Origin: an uncultured Flavobacteriaceae bacterium
Lineage (GTDB): Bacteria; Bacteroidota; Bacteroidia; Flavobacteriales; Flavobacteriaceae
Direction: 5' to 3'
Assembly (NCBI GenBank): GCA_905479625.1
Contig: CAJQNF010000062.1
Span: forward strand, 1-32,873
Length of the DNA: 32,873 nucleotides
Shown: positions 8,525 to 17,154 of the stretch, in pieces
Layout: each line of letters begins with the position of its first letter
Numbering within the stretch: position 1 is the first letter of the stretch
Position numbers and translations under genes: made by a program
The notes under the pieces: model-generated
The model's input: the letters and a program-made list of their open reading frames with translations, nothing else
Told to the model about the DNA's origin: nothing
Databases searched by the model: none

Positions 8525-8532
8525 TATCTTTG
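8525..8532 (+). promoter_or_regulatory. Putative engB promoter, -7 element TATCTTTG
   Basis: TATCTTTG matches TAnnTTTG. TATG 19 bases upstream (8502-8505) is one mismatch from the -33 TTTG. It lies 43 bases ahead of the engB ATG, so engB is probably transcribed separately from the hydrolase. Confidence 0.55.
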
Positions 8533-8575
8533 CTTCTGTCTAATATGGTAAGCGAAAATTCAATCGAAAACAACC

Positions 8576-9175
8576 ATGAAAATAAAATCAGCCGAATTCG
8601 TAATCAGTAATACAGACGTCTCTTTATGTCCAAAAGATAATTTACCTGAATATGCCTTTATTGGAAGGTCAAACGTAGGCAAATCTTCGCTGATCAATAT
8701 GCTTACCAATCATAAATCTTTGGCTAAAACATCGGGTAAGCCAGGGAAAACACAACTAATCAATCATTTTATCATCAATAAAAACTGGTTTTTGGTTGAT
8801 CTTCCGGGTTACGGCTACGCCTCAGTATCAAAAGACAAAAGAAAAACTTTTCAAAATTTCATCAGAGATTATTTTAATAGAAGAATGCAACTCGCATGTA
8901 CGTTTGTATTGGTTGACAGCAGGCATGCTCCGCAGCAAATCGATCTTGATTTTATGGAATTTCTAGGAATCAATGGTATCCCTTTCTGTATCGTTTTTAC
9001 AAAAGCTGATAAATTGAATAAATCAACCTTGCCGAAAAATATTGAGATCTATAAAAAAGAATTGTTAAAAGGCTGGGAAGAATTACCTACCTATTTTATT
9101 TCTTCATCTACCGACAAAACAGGACGAGATGACATTTTGAAATTTATTCAAAATGTGAATGAAAGTATAGAATAA
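8576..9175 (+). CDS. engB: EngB (YihA/YsxC), ribosome-biogenesis GTPase
   Basis: This 199-residue TRAFAC-class GTPase is needed for assembly of the large ribosomal subunit. The nucleotide-binding motifs appear in order: G1 GRSNVGKSS (about 31-39), a G2 threonine in the KPGKTQ segment, G3 DLPGYG (about 75-80), G4 TKAD (about 142-145) and G5 SSS near residue 175. [12 protein letters not shown] after G3 is typical of EngB rather than Era or EngA. The length is normal for the family. It converges on the cytochrome gene, with 12 bases between the stops. Confidence 0.96.
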   Translation: MKIKSAEFVISNTDVSLCPKDNLPEYAFIGRSNVGKSSLINMLTNHKSLAKTSGKPGKTQLINHFIINKNWFLVDLPGYGYASVSKDKRKTFQNFIRDYFNRRMQLACTFVLVDSRHAPQQIDLDFMEFLGINGIPFCIVFTKADKLNKSTLPKNIEIYKKELLKGWEELPTYFISSSTDKTGRDDILKFIQNVNESIE

Positions 9176-9187
9176 GCAGGTTTTTTC

Positions 9188-9673
9188 TTAAGGCATACCC
9201 TGGCGCATTCTCCCTCCTTTTGCATGCATCTCTTTCTCATGCGCAGCAAACCATGTTGGCTCTTCTAATTGATTGTCATAGACATAGGAGGCAATCTTGC
9301 GCATATCACTTTCAGCAAATGACTGCTTGGGCATTAGTTGAAATTTATCCACAGCCCCGCGCATCAGTGCTTTATCCTTGTCGGGATTCATGGTCCATGA
9401 GACCATAGCTTTTACAAATTCATCTTTACTGGTATAGCTTCTTCCATAACGCAATTTTACCGCTGCCATAGGAGGGGCAATGATCACATCATGAGAAGAT
9501 GAAACCGGACTATGACAAGCGTAACATTGATTTTTTAAGAGTTGGTAAGCCTCAGAAGAGTCGTAAGTCAAATCTTTAGACTCAGCATCAGCTACTTCTA
9601 GGGGGTTTTCTTTTTTATCCGCGCAAGATAAAAAAAATAACATGCTCAAAATCAAGTATATAAAATGTTTCAT
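9188..9673 (-). CDS. Lipoprotein c-type cytochrome, single haem
   Basis: The protein has 161 residues. The N-terminus is hydrophobic and ends LFFLSC, so Cys17 is a likely lipidation site after signal peptidase II. One haem-binding motif, C50-Y-A-C53-H54, is present, and Met114 in FQLMPKQ is the probable sixth ligand, followed by a helix that ends the class I cytochrome c fold. The hydrophilic tail (about 140-161) is unusually rich in Met, His and Lys. The likely role is periplasm-facing electron transfer, possibly to the cytochrome oxidase encoded at the right of the window; the partner is inferred. An FNR/CRP-like palindrome lies upstream. Confidence 0.85.
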   Translation of the reverse strand: MKHFIYLILSMLFFLSCADKKENPLEVADAESKDLTYDSSEAYQLLKNQCYACHSPVSSSHDVIIAPPMAAVKLRYGRSYTSKDEFVKAMVSWTMNPDKDKALMRGAVDKFQLMPKQSFAESDMRKIASYVYDNQLEEPTWFAAHEKEMHAKGGRMRQGMP

Positions 9674-9742
9674 TGCATATAATATTCATGGGTAATACAC
9701 AATAAAGTTACTCATTACCTTCATCATTCTCTTGTCAATTTA

Positions 9743-9758
9743 TGTGACCTGAGTCACT
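9743..9758. promoter_or_regulatory. CRP/FNR-like palindrome TGTGA-N6-TCACT
   Basis: TGTGACCTGAGTCACT has perfect GTGAC/GTCAC arms and the half-site geometry of CRP/FNR-family operators (TGTGA-N6-TCACA). It lies 70 bases upstream of the cytochrome c ATG and 72 bases before the pseudouridine synthase ATG. Control of the cytochrome gene by an oxygen- or redox-responsive CRP/FNR protein is an inference. Confidence 0.5.
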
Positions 9759-9830
9759 AATTTCATTCATTTTTTAATAGAAAACCATAGCAAATATAAT
9801 TCGTATTTTTACCGCTTATAGATCCAAATA

Positions 9831-10532
9831 ATGCACAGTACAAAAGACAATTTACAAGTACTTTTTGAAGACAATCATTTGATCATCGTCAATAAAAAAG
9901 TAGGTGACATTGTTCAAGGCGACAAAACCGGGGACAAACCCCTGAGCGAGGTTGTCAAAGAATATATCGGAGATAAATATGGAAAACCTGGGAAGGTTTT
10001 TTTAGGAGTAGTTCACAGACTAGACAGGCCTACTACCGGAATTATTATTTTTGCTAAAACCAGTAAAGCACTGGAAAGAATGAATAAAATGCTAAGGGAA
10101 AAAAATATACAAAAAACCTATTGGGCATTGGTTGAAGGCTGTCCTGCTCCCTTAAAGGCCAGGCTTGAACATTATCTGCGGAAAAACCCTAAAAATAATA
10201 AATCAACTGCCTTTTCTAAAGAGACCAAGGATAGTAAAAGGGCAATATTACATTATGAATCCTTGCTTAAATTAGACAATTACTCATTATTGGAGATCAA
10301 TCTGGAAACAGGAAGGCATCACCAGATCAGGTGTCAACTTTCTGTTAATGGCAATCCTATTAAAGGAGATTTAAAATACGGAAGTAAAAGATCGAACCCC
10401 AATGGAGGCATCCATTTGCATGCGGTTAAAATTGAATTTTATCATCCAGTAAAAAAGGAACCTGTTCTAGTAAAGGCTCCACTCCCTAATGATACTCTTT
10501 GGCAACTTTGTGCTTCACAAATAAAAAATTAG
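9831..10532 (+). CDS. RluA-family RNA pseudouridine synthase
   Basis: The protein has 233 residues and consists of a catalytic domain only; no S4 RNA-binding domain precedes it. The signature HRLDRPTTG (62-70) carries the catalytic aspartate Asp65. The other family blocks are present: LFEDNHLIIVNKKVG at the start, KTYWALVEG, and the LETGRHHQIRCQL segment near residue 165. It isomerises uridines in rRNA or tRNA; the target site cannot be read from sequence. It ends 8 bases from the stop of the convergent porin gene. Confidence 0.93.
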   Translation: MHSTKDNLQVLFEDNHLIIVNKKVGDIVQGDKTGDKPLSEVVKEYIGDKYGKPGKVFLGVVHRLDRPTTGIIIFAKTSKALERMNKMLREKNIQKTYWALVEGCPAPLKARLEHYLRKNPKNNKSTAFSKETKDSKRAILHYESLLKLDNYSLLEINLETGRHHQIRCQLSVNGNPIKGDLKYGSKRSNPNGGIHLHAVKIEFYHPVKKEPVLVKAPLPNDTLWQLCASQIKN

Positions 10533-10540
10533 GCTACGCT

Positions 10541-12001
10541 TCAATCCCAGATCCACCATTCTGCTTTTACACCAAAATAATACCCCCATCTGTTACTTCC
10601 CGTAAATTGGAGGTAGGGAGAATAGAGTGACTCCATGGCGTAATCATTATATCGGGCAACAGAAACTACGGCCCTTAAATGAGGGCGTGCCCATGTATCT
10701 CTTTCACCCGTTGGCACATATACAGGTGCCACACTAAATTTCAGCATACTGGCCCATGGGTTATCACCATCCTTTCTTTGAGAGTAATGTACTTCGGTCA
10801 ATAAATGAAAATAATCTGACAGGTAATGCTCATTGCGAAAACCAACCGTAAAATCAAACTTTCGATTATAAACTTCACGGCCAAAAAAGGTTTTAGACAA
10901 ACCATTACCATCAGCTGCTCCTTTGCTATGGGTAAGGATCACATAGCCATTCAATGTATATTTATCTGAAAAATTAAACACGGCATGATCTGTTAGGGCG
11001 AGACTATAGGCCCCCTTAAAATTCTGAGCAATGGTGTCAGGTGCCCCGAAAGTGAGCCAGGTCTTAGACAATCCTCCATCACCTCCATTTGCTATACCCG
11101 TTCCGTATCTCGCTGAAAAATCATTAAATGAACCCGGCAACATTTTTTTAATTTGATGCTCATGCTTTACGCCAACTACAAAACCATGGTCAGACGGAAA
11201 GTTAAATTTCTGTCCCACTGAATCTGTTTCTATTTCTCCATCAGCATCTGCCATTCTGTGGAACTCACCTAAAAGGGTGATGCTATTATTCTCATTAATT
11301 TCAAAATCCTGTTCGCCAACAACAACAACTCTCTGTCGGAGGGCCGTGCTGGGTGTACCCGTTTTAATATTCAAATAAAAATAAGGAGGCACAGTTGAGG
11401 TCGTGTCTGTTGAAGCAACAAAAACAGTAGATAATCTAGTATTCTTAAACTCAACACCAAACCCTTGCCCTGAATGGTCATTAAAATAAAAATGATCAGC
11501 AATATGTATATCGGGACCTCTGTATAAACGGGACCCGGCCCAAAGGCTTACGCCCGATCCTTTAATATTTCTTGCCTCTACATAAATTTCAGGCAAGGCA
11601 AACGCGAGTCCACCAAGACTTGTGGATGTACTGTTACCAAAACTTGTAAGGCTTGTGGAATAAAAAGAAAATCTTAATTGTGCGTATATTTGTGTACTAT
11701 CACCTTCTTTGGGATTCCAATTAAAATTAGGAACCACTTCAAGGTAATCCTGTTCCTCGAGTCTGCCCCCGATACTGCCCATGTTATTCAGGTTGAGCCT
11801 CCTTCCGATAGAACCGCCGTTCTCAAAGTTCCAGTCTACGCCAACCCTTCCATATGACCCCACATTAACTCGCTTATTGGTGGGAATTTGATACATAATC
11901 TGAGCATATAATTCTGGGGATAAAGCTAAAAATATCAAGAAAAAAAAGAAAAATCTTAAGGCAGAGGAATACTCAAAAGGTCGGGGAATATTAAACATCA
12001 T
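10541..12001 (-). CDS. LamB/maltoporin-family outer-membrane porin
   Basis: The precursor has 486 residues. A signal peptide with a phenylalanine-rich core (about 15-32) probably ends after LYAQ. The mature start, GSYGRVGVDWNFENGG...GRRLNLNNMGSIGGRLEEQDYLE, and the later block WAGSRLYRGPDIHIADHFYFNDHSGQG resemble LamB, where the corresponding residues line the channel. The rest alternates polar and aromatic residues like beta strands, and the C-terminus is aromatic (EWWIWD), though it ends in Asp rather than Phe/Trp. It probably allows passive uptake of sugars or oligosaccharides. No susCD-like or sugar-catabolic genes are next to it, so the substrate is open. It has its own promoter. Confidence 0.8.
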   Translation of the reverse strand: MMFNIPRPFEYSSALRFFFFFLIFLALSPELYAQIMYQIPTNKRVNVGSYGRVGVDWNFENGGSIGRRLNLNNMGSIGGRLEEQDYLEVVPNFNWNPKEGDSTQIYAQLRFSFYSTSLTSFGNSTSTSLGGLAFALPEIYVEARNIKGSGVSLWAGSRLYRGPDIHIADHFYFNDHSGQGFGVEFKNTRLSTVFVASTDTTSTVPPYFYLNIKTGTPSTALRQRVVVVGEQDFEINENNSITLLGEFHRMADADGEIETDSVGQKFNFPSDHGFVVGVKHEHQIKKMLPGSFNDFSARYGTGIANGGDGGLSKTWLTFGAPDTIAQNFKGAYSLALTDHAVFNFSDKYTLNGYVILTHSKGAADGNGLSKTFFGREVYNRKFDFTVGFRNEHYLSDYFHLLTEVHYSQRKDGDNPWASMLKFSVAPVYVPTGERDTWARPHLRAVVSVARYNDYAMESLYSPYLQFTGSNRWGYYFGVKAEWWIWD

Positions 12002-12019
12002 TGAGGGGTTAGTGATACC

Positions 12020-12050
12020 CGAAGATAATCATTATGCCTTTTTAAACAAA
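12020..12050 (-). promoter_or_regulatory. Putative porin promoter, TTTG-N19-TATCTTCG
   Basis: On the minus strand the -33 TTTG (12047-12050) and a -7 element TATCTTCG (12020-12027, one mismatch to TAnnTTTG) are separated by exactly 19 bases, the Bacteroidetes spacing. The porin ATG follows 18 bases later. Confidence 0.6.
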
Positions 12051-12065
12051 ATTTTAAATTATTAT

Positions 12066-12090
12066 AAAAAAAAGGAGGTCATGGACCTCC
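12066..12090 (-). terminator. Rho-independent terminator after gapN
   Basis: On the minus strand GGAGGTC-CAT-GACCTCC forms a 7-bp stem, followed directly by eight T. It lies 34 bases after the gapN stop and ends the ilv-gapN transcription unit. Confidence 0.88.
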
Positions 12091-12124
12091 TCATTTTAAT
12101 GATTTCAATAGATACTATTTATCG

Positions 12125-13738
12125 TTATAAAATATAATTGGTGCTCACAAAATTAGATTTGTTATTATCTAAGATATCATTTAATATATCTTTATTGAGC
12201 TGGTTGTTTTTACAGGCAACAAGAGTTCTAATTGAAAAAGACCTCAATGCAGCCCGAACACTAAGTGTACTCACCGCTGAGTCCTTTCGACCAACAAACG
12301 GATAAACATCCGGGCCTCTCTGACACTGACTATTAATATTCACCCTACAAACCTGATTCACCAAACTATCAACCAGTGGCGCAAGAGTATCTGCATTTTT
12401 ACTGAATAAACTTACTTGTTGTCCATAATTGGAATTCACGATAGAATCAATAGGTTCCTGCACATCTTTAAATGACAAAATCGGAACTACAGGTCCAAAC
12501 TGCTCCTCGTGATATACATTCATCTTTTCATCCACGGGATACAAAACCGCCGGGAAAACAAAACTATGATTGGTTTCACCACCACCTTTGTTGATCACCT
12601 CAGCACCTTTTGAGACCGCGTCATCAATGAGTTCTTTAATATACTGTGGTTTTCCAGGTTCCGGAAGCGGGGTCAATTTTACGCCTTCCTCCCAAGGAAG
12701 CCCGTATTTTAGTTGCCCTATTCTTTCAATAAACTTCTTATTGAAAGTTTCTATAATGTTTTCATGAACAAATATCATTTTTAGCGCCGTACAACGTTGC
12801 CCGTTATAGGACAGAGATCCCAAGACACATTCCTCAACCGCCAAATCCATATCGGTGTCAGGCAAAACAATTGCAGGGTTTTTAGCCTCAAGACCTAAAA
12901 CCAATCGCAACCTATTCTGCTTGGGATGTTGACTTTGCAATGCATTTGCTGATTTGCTATTTCCGATCAATGCCAATACCTCAACCCTTCCTGATTTCAC
13001 AATTGGAGTGGCTACTTCCCTTCCTCTTCCAAACAGGATATTTACAACACCTTTTGGGAAAGCTTCGGCAAAAGCTTCCAATAGGGGTGTAATCAGAATA
13101 ACTCCAAATTTAGCTGGCTTAAACACAGTTGTATTCCCCATGATCAATGCCGGGATCAACAAACAGAAAGTCTCATTTAGGGGATAATTATAGGGTCCCA
13201 GACAGAGAACAACTCCGAGTGGGCCTCTCCTTATTTGTGCATATACTTCGCTGTGTAATTTTACACGTGCACTATTGCGATCTAAATCCTTTAGTTCATC
13301 TATGGTATCATAAATATAGTCTACGGTTCGGTCAAATTCCTTTTGCGCATCCGGAAGGGTTTTTCCAATTTCCCACATGATAAAATTGACGACCTCTTCT
13401 CTTTTAAGTTTCATCAATCCTGCAAACTTCTCTACACATTTGATACGTTCCTCCACCTTCATTGTTGGCCAGGATCCCGTACCATTGCTAAAAGCTTTAT
13501 TTGCAGAATCTAATGCTTCCATGGCATCTTTTTCACCCATCAAAGGAACTGTGCCCAATAACGTAGGCTTCAAAACACCATCAGTATCTTTACTGTAGAT
13601 GGGTGAAAACACTTCTGATGTTTTACCATTCCATTTCTTGATCTGACCATTTAGTAAATAAGTATCATACTTTTTCTTGAGAGGCACTCTGTAACTTTCG
13701 GGCACTTCCTGTTCGTTAAAAATCGTCTTTATAGACAT
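12125..13738 (-). CDS. gapN: NADP-dependent non-phosphorylating glyceraldehyde-3-phosphate dehydrogenase (GapN-type ALDH)
   Basis: The protein has 537 residues and an aldehyde dehydrogenase fold. It has GPYNYP (181-186; Asn184 stabilises the oxyanion), Glu284 in GLEAKN and the nucleophile Cys316 in [10 protein letters not shown]. The NGQRCTALK block and the C-terminal [27 protein letters not shown] block are typical of the GapN/ALDH11 branch, which oxidises glyceraldehyde 3-phosphate to 3-phosphoglycerate with NADP+. The ~30 residues after the conserved end ([12 protein letters not shown]...) are extra and of no recognised type. It follows ilvA by 57 bases with no terminator and no clear -7 element between them, so it may be the last gene of the ilv unit. 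Another ALDH substrate is possible but less likely. Confidence 0.85.
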   Translation of the reverse strand: MSIKTIFNEQEVPESYRVPLKKKYDTYLLNGQIKKWNGKTSEVFSPIYSKDTDGVLKPTLLGTVPLMGEKDAMEALDSANKAFSNGTGSWPTMKVEERIKCVEKFAGLMKLKREEVVNFIMWEIGKTLPDAQKEFDRTVDYIYDTIDELKDLDRNSARVKLHSEVYAQIRRGPLGVVLCLGPYNYPLNETFCLLIPALIMGNTTVFKPAKFGVILITPLLEAFAEAFPKGVVNILFGRGREVATPIVKSGRVEVLALIGNSKSANALQSQHPKQNRLRLVLGLEAKNPAIVLPDTDMDLAVEECVLGSLSYNGQRCTALKMIFVHENIIETFNKKFIERIGQLKYGLPWEEGVKLTPLPEPGKPQYIKELIDDAVSKGAEVINKGGGETNHSFVFPAVLYPVDEKMNVYHEEQFGPVVPILSFKDVQEPIDSIVNSNYGQQVSLFSKNADTLAPLVDSLVNQVCRVNINSQCQRGPDVYPFVGRKDSAVSTLSVRAALRSFSIRTLVACKNNQLNKDILNDILDNNKSNFVSTNYIL

Positions 13739-13795
13739 ATTGAGTATTTTTAAGGTTATTTAATTTTCATTTATCTGAGCTGTTCGATTCTTTTT

Positions 13796-15049
13796 TTACA
13801 CTAAATACTGAAATAATTGAGGACTGTCATTCAGGTATTCTCCGAAAAAACCCTTTTCCTTCATTCGCTCAATTAGCGGGCCAAAGTCCAAATTATTTTT
13901 AAGTTCGATCCCTACTACAGCTGAACTGCGAGCGCGACTGTTCTTTTTTGCATATTCGAAATGAGTAATGTCATCAGATTCACCGAGTACATCCACCACA
14001 AATTCCTTTAGAGCACCGGCACGTTGCGGAAATATGACCATAAAATAATGTTTGAGGCCTTCATAAAGCATAGACCTTTCCTTGATCTCTTCCATTCGGG
14101 AGATATCATTATTGCCCCCGCTGATAACACAGGCTACTCTTTTGCCAATAATCTCTTTTTTATAAAGATCTAAGGCAGCCACTGACAGGGCCCCTGCTGG
14201 TTCAACTACAATGGCTTTTTCATTGTATAATTTTAATAGTGTCGTGCAAATTTTTCCTTCAGGGACAACCAATACCTCATCTACACCCTGCTGACAAATG
14301 GCAAAAGGAATGTCTCCCATTCTCTTGACTGCTGCCCCATCCACGAATTTTTCGATATGATCCAAACTGGTATTGATTCCTTTATCCATAGAAGTTTTTA
14401 AAGAAGGTGCCCCCTCTGGTTCTACTGCGATAATTTTGGTTTGAGGACTTCTTACTTTTAAAACGCTAATCAGCCCTGCAATAAGGCCTCCACCTCCTAC
14501 CGGGACAAACAAGTAATCAAGCGGCTCTTTTAAGTCTTTCAACAATTCTAAAGCTACCGTGCCTTGGCCTTCAACAATCTGCTTATCGTCAAAGGGATGC
14601 ACAAATTCAAACCGGTTTGACTCGCTAAATTCCCGGGCAACCTTATAGGAGGCATCATAGGTATCTCCCACCAGCTGAATTTCTACCTGCTCCCGGCCAA
14701 ACATTTCAACCTGTTGCACTTTTTGCTGTGGTGTGGTGGAAGGCATAAAAATAATTCCTTTGATACCTAAATAATGACACACCTGGGCGACACCCTGAGC
14801 ATGATTTCCTGCACTTGCGCAGACCACAGTATCAATATCATTACTTTCGACAAGCGAACTGATCTTATTAAAAGCTCCTCGTATTTTATAGGACCTCACT
14901 CTTTGAAGGTCTTCTCTTTTAAAATAAACCTCAGCCTGATAACGCTCTGAGAAATTAGGCATTTTGATCAAAGGTGTGTGTTTGACCAAGGCCCGAATAC
15001 GAGCATCTGCTTCCTCTACTTTGCTGATATCTAGAAAAGATTTTTTCAT
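13796..15049 (-). CDS. ilvA: IlvA, threonine ammonia-lyase (threonine deaminase)
   Basis: The enzyme has 417 residues, depends on PLP, and makes 2-oxobutyrate, the first step towards isoleucine. The PLP lysine is Lys55 in VRSYKIRGAFNKI. CASAGNHAQGVA is the substrate loop and VPVGGGGLIAGL holds the cofactor phosphate. The C-terminal ~85 residues (YFMVIFPQRAGALKEF onward) form one ACT-like regulatory module, so this is the short form rather than the two-module E. coli type; feedback by isoleucine is likely. It lies at the end of the ilv genes, preceded by a hairpin only 11 bases ahead of its ATG. Confidence 0.95.
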   Translation of the reverse strand: MKKSFLDISKVEEADARIRALVKHTPLIKMPNFSERYQAEVYFKREDLQRVRSYKIRGAFNKISSLVESNDIDTVVCASAGNHAQGVAQVCHYLGIKGIIFMPSTTPQQKVQQVEMFGREQVEIQLVGDTYDASYKVAREFSESNRFEFVHPFDDKQIVEGQGTVALELLKDLKEPLDYLFVPVGGGGLIAGLISVLKVRSPQTKIIAVEPEGAPSLKTSMDKGINTSLDHIEKFVDGAAVKRMGDIPFAICQQGVDEVLVVPEGKICTTLLKLYNEKAIVVEPAGALSVAALDLYKKEIIGKRVACVISGGNNDISRMEEIKERSMLYEGLKHYFMVIFPQRAGALKEFVVDVLGESDDITHFEYAKKNSRARSSAVVGIELKNNLDFGPLIERMKEKGFFGEYLNDSPQLFQYLV

Positions 15050-15060
15050 TTTTTTAAAAT

Positions 15061-15096
15061 AAAAACCATCGATTTCAAGAAATTGAAACCGATGGT
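15061..15096 (-). terminator. Hairpin plus T-run between ilvC and ilvA (terminator or attenuator)
   Basis: On the minus strand the arms ACCATCGGTTTCAA and TTGAAATCGATGGT pair over 14 positions (one G·U) around a 4-base loop (TTTC), followed by five T. The structure is strong, yet it sits inside an otherwise co-linear ilv gene run, between the ilvC stop (15131) and the ilvA ATG (15049). It would lower expression of ilvA and gapN relative to ilvDBNC, or protect the 3' end of the upstream message. Confidence 0.8.
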
Positions 15097-15130
15097 GAAC
15101 TCACTTAAAAAGTTTATTTCGATTCCTTGG

Positions 15131-16606
15131 TTATACTATTTTAATCATAGCAGTCATTGATTCTCTTAATTCAGATCCAATAATTTCAACCGGGTGATAT
15201 CGTAATTCTTCATTGATTGCGATCAACTCTTGATTGTCAACTCCATTTCCTTGACCTTCTCCAAAAGCAGTTCCTATAACATCAGTACCAATGCCTTTCA
15301 TAAAGTCTGTCAGAAGAGGCTTACAAGCATGATCAAACAAATAACATCCGTATTCAGCGGTATCTGAAATGGTTGCATTCATTTCATATAATTTTTTCCT
15401 TGCGATGGTATTAGCAATCAATGGCGTTTCATGCAATGACTCATAGTAAGCTGATTCATCAATGATACCAGCTTCTGTCATCGTCTCAAAAGCCAATTCA
15501 ACTCCCGCTCTTACAAAGGCCACCATCAACACGCCGTTGTCAAAATATTCCTGCTCAGAAATCTCAACAGCACCGGCAGCTGTTTTCTCAAAGGCTGTTT
15601 CTCCGGTTGCCGCTCTCCAGGTCAATAGATTCTTATCATCATTGGCCCAGTCTTCCATCATCGTTTTTGAAAACTCTCCCGACATAATATCATCCATGTG
15701 TTTATGGAACAATGGTCTCATAATATCCTTCAATTCTTCGGACAAAGCATAGGCTTTTACTTTAGCAGGATTAGACAAGCGATCCATCATGTTGGTAATC
15801 CCTCCATGTTTCAATGCTTCAGTAATTGTTTCCCAACCATATTGTATCAATTTAGATGCATAGCCGGCATCTATACCTTTTTCGATCATTTTATCGAAAC
15901 AAAGAATTGATCCAGTTTGCAAAACCCCACATAAAATGGTCTGCTCACCCATAAGGTCAGACTTTACTTCTGCAATAAATGAAGATTCTAATACACCCGC
16001 TCTATCACCTCCTGTGCCCACTGCATAAGCTTTTGCCTCTGCCAAACCTCTTCCTTCCGGATCATTTTCGGGATGAACAGCGATTAGAGTTGGTACCCCA
16101 AAACCTCTTTTATACTCTTCTCTCACTTCAGAACCCGGGCATTTTGGAGCCACCATGATCACAGTAAGGTCTTTTCTCACTTGCATTCCTTCCTCAACAA
16201 TATTAAAGCCATGTGAATATGCTAAAGTAGCACCTTGCTTCATCAGAGGCATTACTGCCTTAACAACAGAAGTGTGCTGCTTATCCGGCGTTAGGTTACA
16301 AACAAGGTCTGCCTTTGGGACCAATTCCTCATAAGTACCGACGGTAAAACCATTCTCTGATGCGTTTTTAAAAGACTGACGTTTGTCCCTAATAGCACCT
16401 TCTCTAAGTGCATAAGAGATATCCAATCCTGAGTCTCTCATGTTCAATCCTTGGTTTAAGCCCTGAGCACCACACCCAACGATAACCACTTTTTTATCTT
16501 TTAGAGCTGCGATACCATCAGAAAATTCAGAAGAATCCATAAACCTGCATTTCCCTAACTGTGCCAATTGTTCTCTTAGTGAAAGAGTATTAAAATAATT
16601 TGCCAT
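15131..16606 (-). CDS. ilvC: IlvC, ketol-acid reductoisomerase, long (class II) form
   Basis: The product has 491 residues, the length of the E. coli-like class II enzyme (class I is ~330). It uses NADPH and Mg2+ to rearrange and reduce acetolactate or acetohydroxybutyrate to the dihydroxyacids. The nucleotide-binding segment [24 protein letters not shown] lies at about 39-62, followed by the basic phosphate-contact region around [14 protein letters not shown] that favours NADPH. Acidic metal ligands occur in [11 protein letters not shown]. It starts 18 bases after ilvN in the same unit. Confidence 0.96.
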   Translation of the reverse strand: MANYFNTLSLREQLAQLGKCRFMDSSEFSDGIAALKDKKVVIVGCGAQGLNQGLNMRDSGLDISYALREGAIRDKRQSFKNASENGFTVGTYEELVPKADLVCNLTPDKQHTSVVKAVMPLMKQGATLAYSHGFNIVEEGMQVRKDLTVIMVAPKCPGSEVREEYKRGFGVPTLIAVHPENDPEGRGLAEAKAYAVGTGGDRAGVLESSFIAEVKSDLMGEQTILCGVLQTGSILCFDKMIEKGIDAGYASKLIQYGWETITEALKHGGITNMMDRLSNPAKVKAYALSEELKDIMRPLFHKHMDDIMSGEFSKTMMEDWANDDKNLLTWRAATGETAFEKTAAGAVEISEQEYFDNGVLMVAFVRAGVELAFETMTEAGIIDESAYYESLHETPLIANTIARKKLYEMNATISDTAEYGCYLFDHACKPLLTDFMKGIGTDVIGTAFGEGQGNGVDNQELIAINEELRYHPVEIIGSELRESMTAMIKIV

Positions 16607-16624
16607 TATACTTTTTGATTTTTT

Positions 16625-17149
16625 TTAATTTAATTGTTTTCTTAATAGATCTGAAATTTTCATTTCTTCTTTTGTTACAGAAATTCTTCCTGAACGGACA
16701 AACTGCATAATGCCAAAAGATGATAACTCAGCATGCAGAGCGTCTATTTCCTCACGGCGACCAGATTTCTCAATCACAAAGAACTCAGGAGATACTGTAA
16801 CGATCTGCGCATTGCTATTCTTGATGATATTTTGAATTTGACGTTCTTCAAAAAGAAGGTTTGATTTGATCTTGAACAAAGCAGATTGTAAAAAAATGCA
16901 TTCTTCATTTGTGTGGTAATAGGCTTTGATCACCTCCACCTGTTTTTCAATTTGACCTATGATCTTTTTGACCCGATCCTCCGTTAGTTCAACAACGATG
17001 ATAAATCGAACTACATGCTCAATTTCTGAATCTGATACGGTCAAACTCTCAATATTGATATGTCTTTTTAAAAAAATAGTTGCTATTCTATTCAACAATC
17101 CGAGATTATTCTCTGAATATATTGATATGGTATACTTTTCTATATTCAT
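16625..17149 (-). CDS. ilvN: IlvN, acetolactate synthase regulatory subunit
   Basis: The protein has 174 residues. It opens with an ACT domain (EKYTISIYSENNLGLLNRIATIFLKRHINIESLTV), which is the valine-binding domain of the small subunit, followed by the C-terminal ALS_ss_C domain (about 85-160) that contacts the catalytic subunit. It activates IlvB and confers feedback inhibition. The start is 5 bases after the ilvB stop, which supports stoichiometric, coupled translation. Confidence 0.94.
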   Translation of the reverse strand: MNIEKYTISIYSENNLGLLNRIATIFLKRHINIESLTVSDSEIEHVVRFIIVVELTEDRVKKIIGQIEKQVEVIKAYYHTNEECIFLQSALFKIKSNLLFEERQIQNIIKNSNAQIVTVSPEFFVIEKSGRREEIDALHAELSSFGIMQFVRSGRISVTKEEMKISDLLRKQLN

Positions 17150-17154
17150 GCCTT

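Noticed and set aside
8444-8558. Distant complementary segments TTTTCGCT and AGCGAAAA around the engB promoter
   Set aside because: The arms are about 100 bases apart and AT-rich; no stable local structure is evident, so probably chance.
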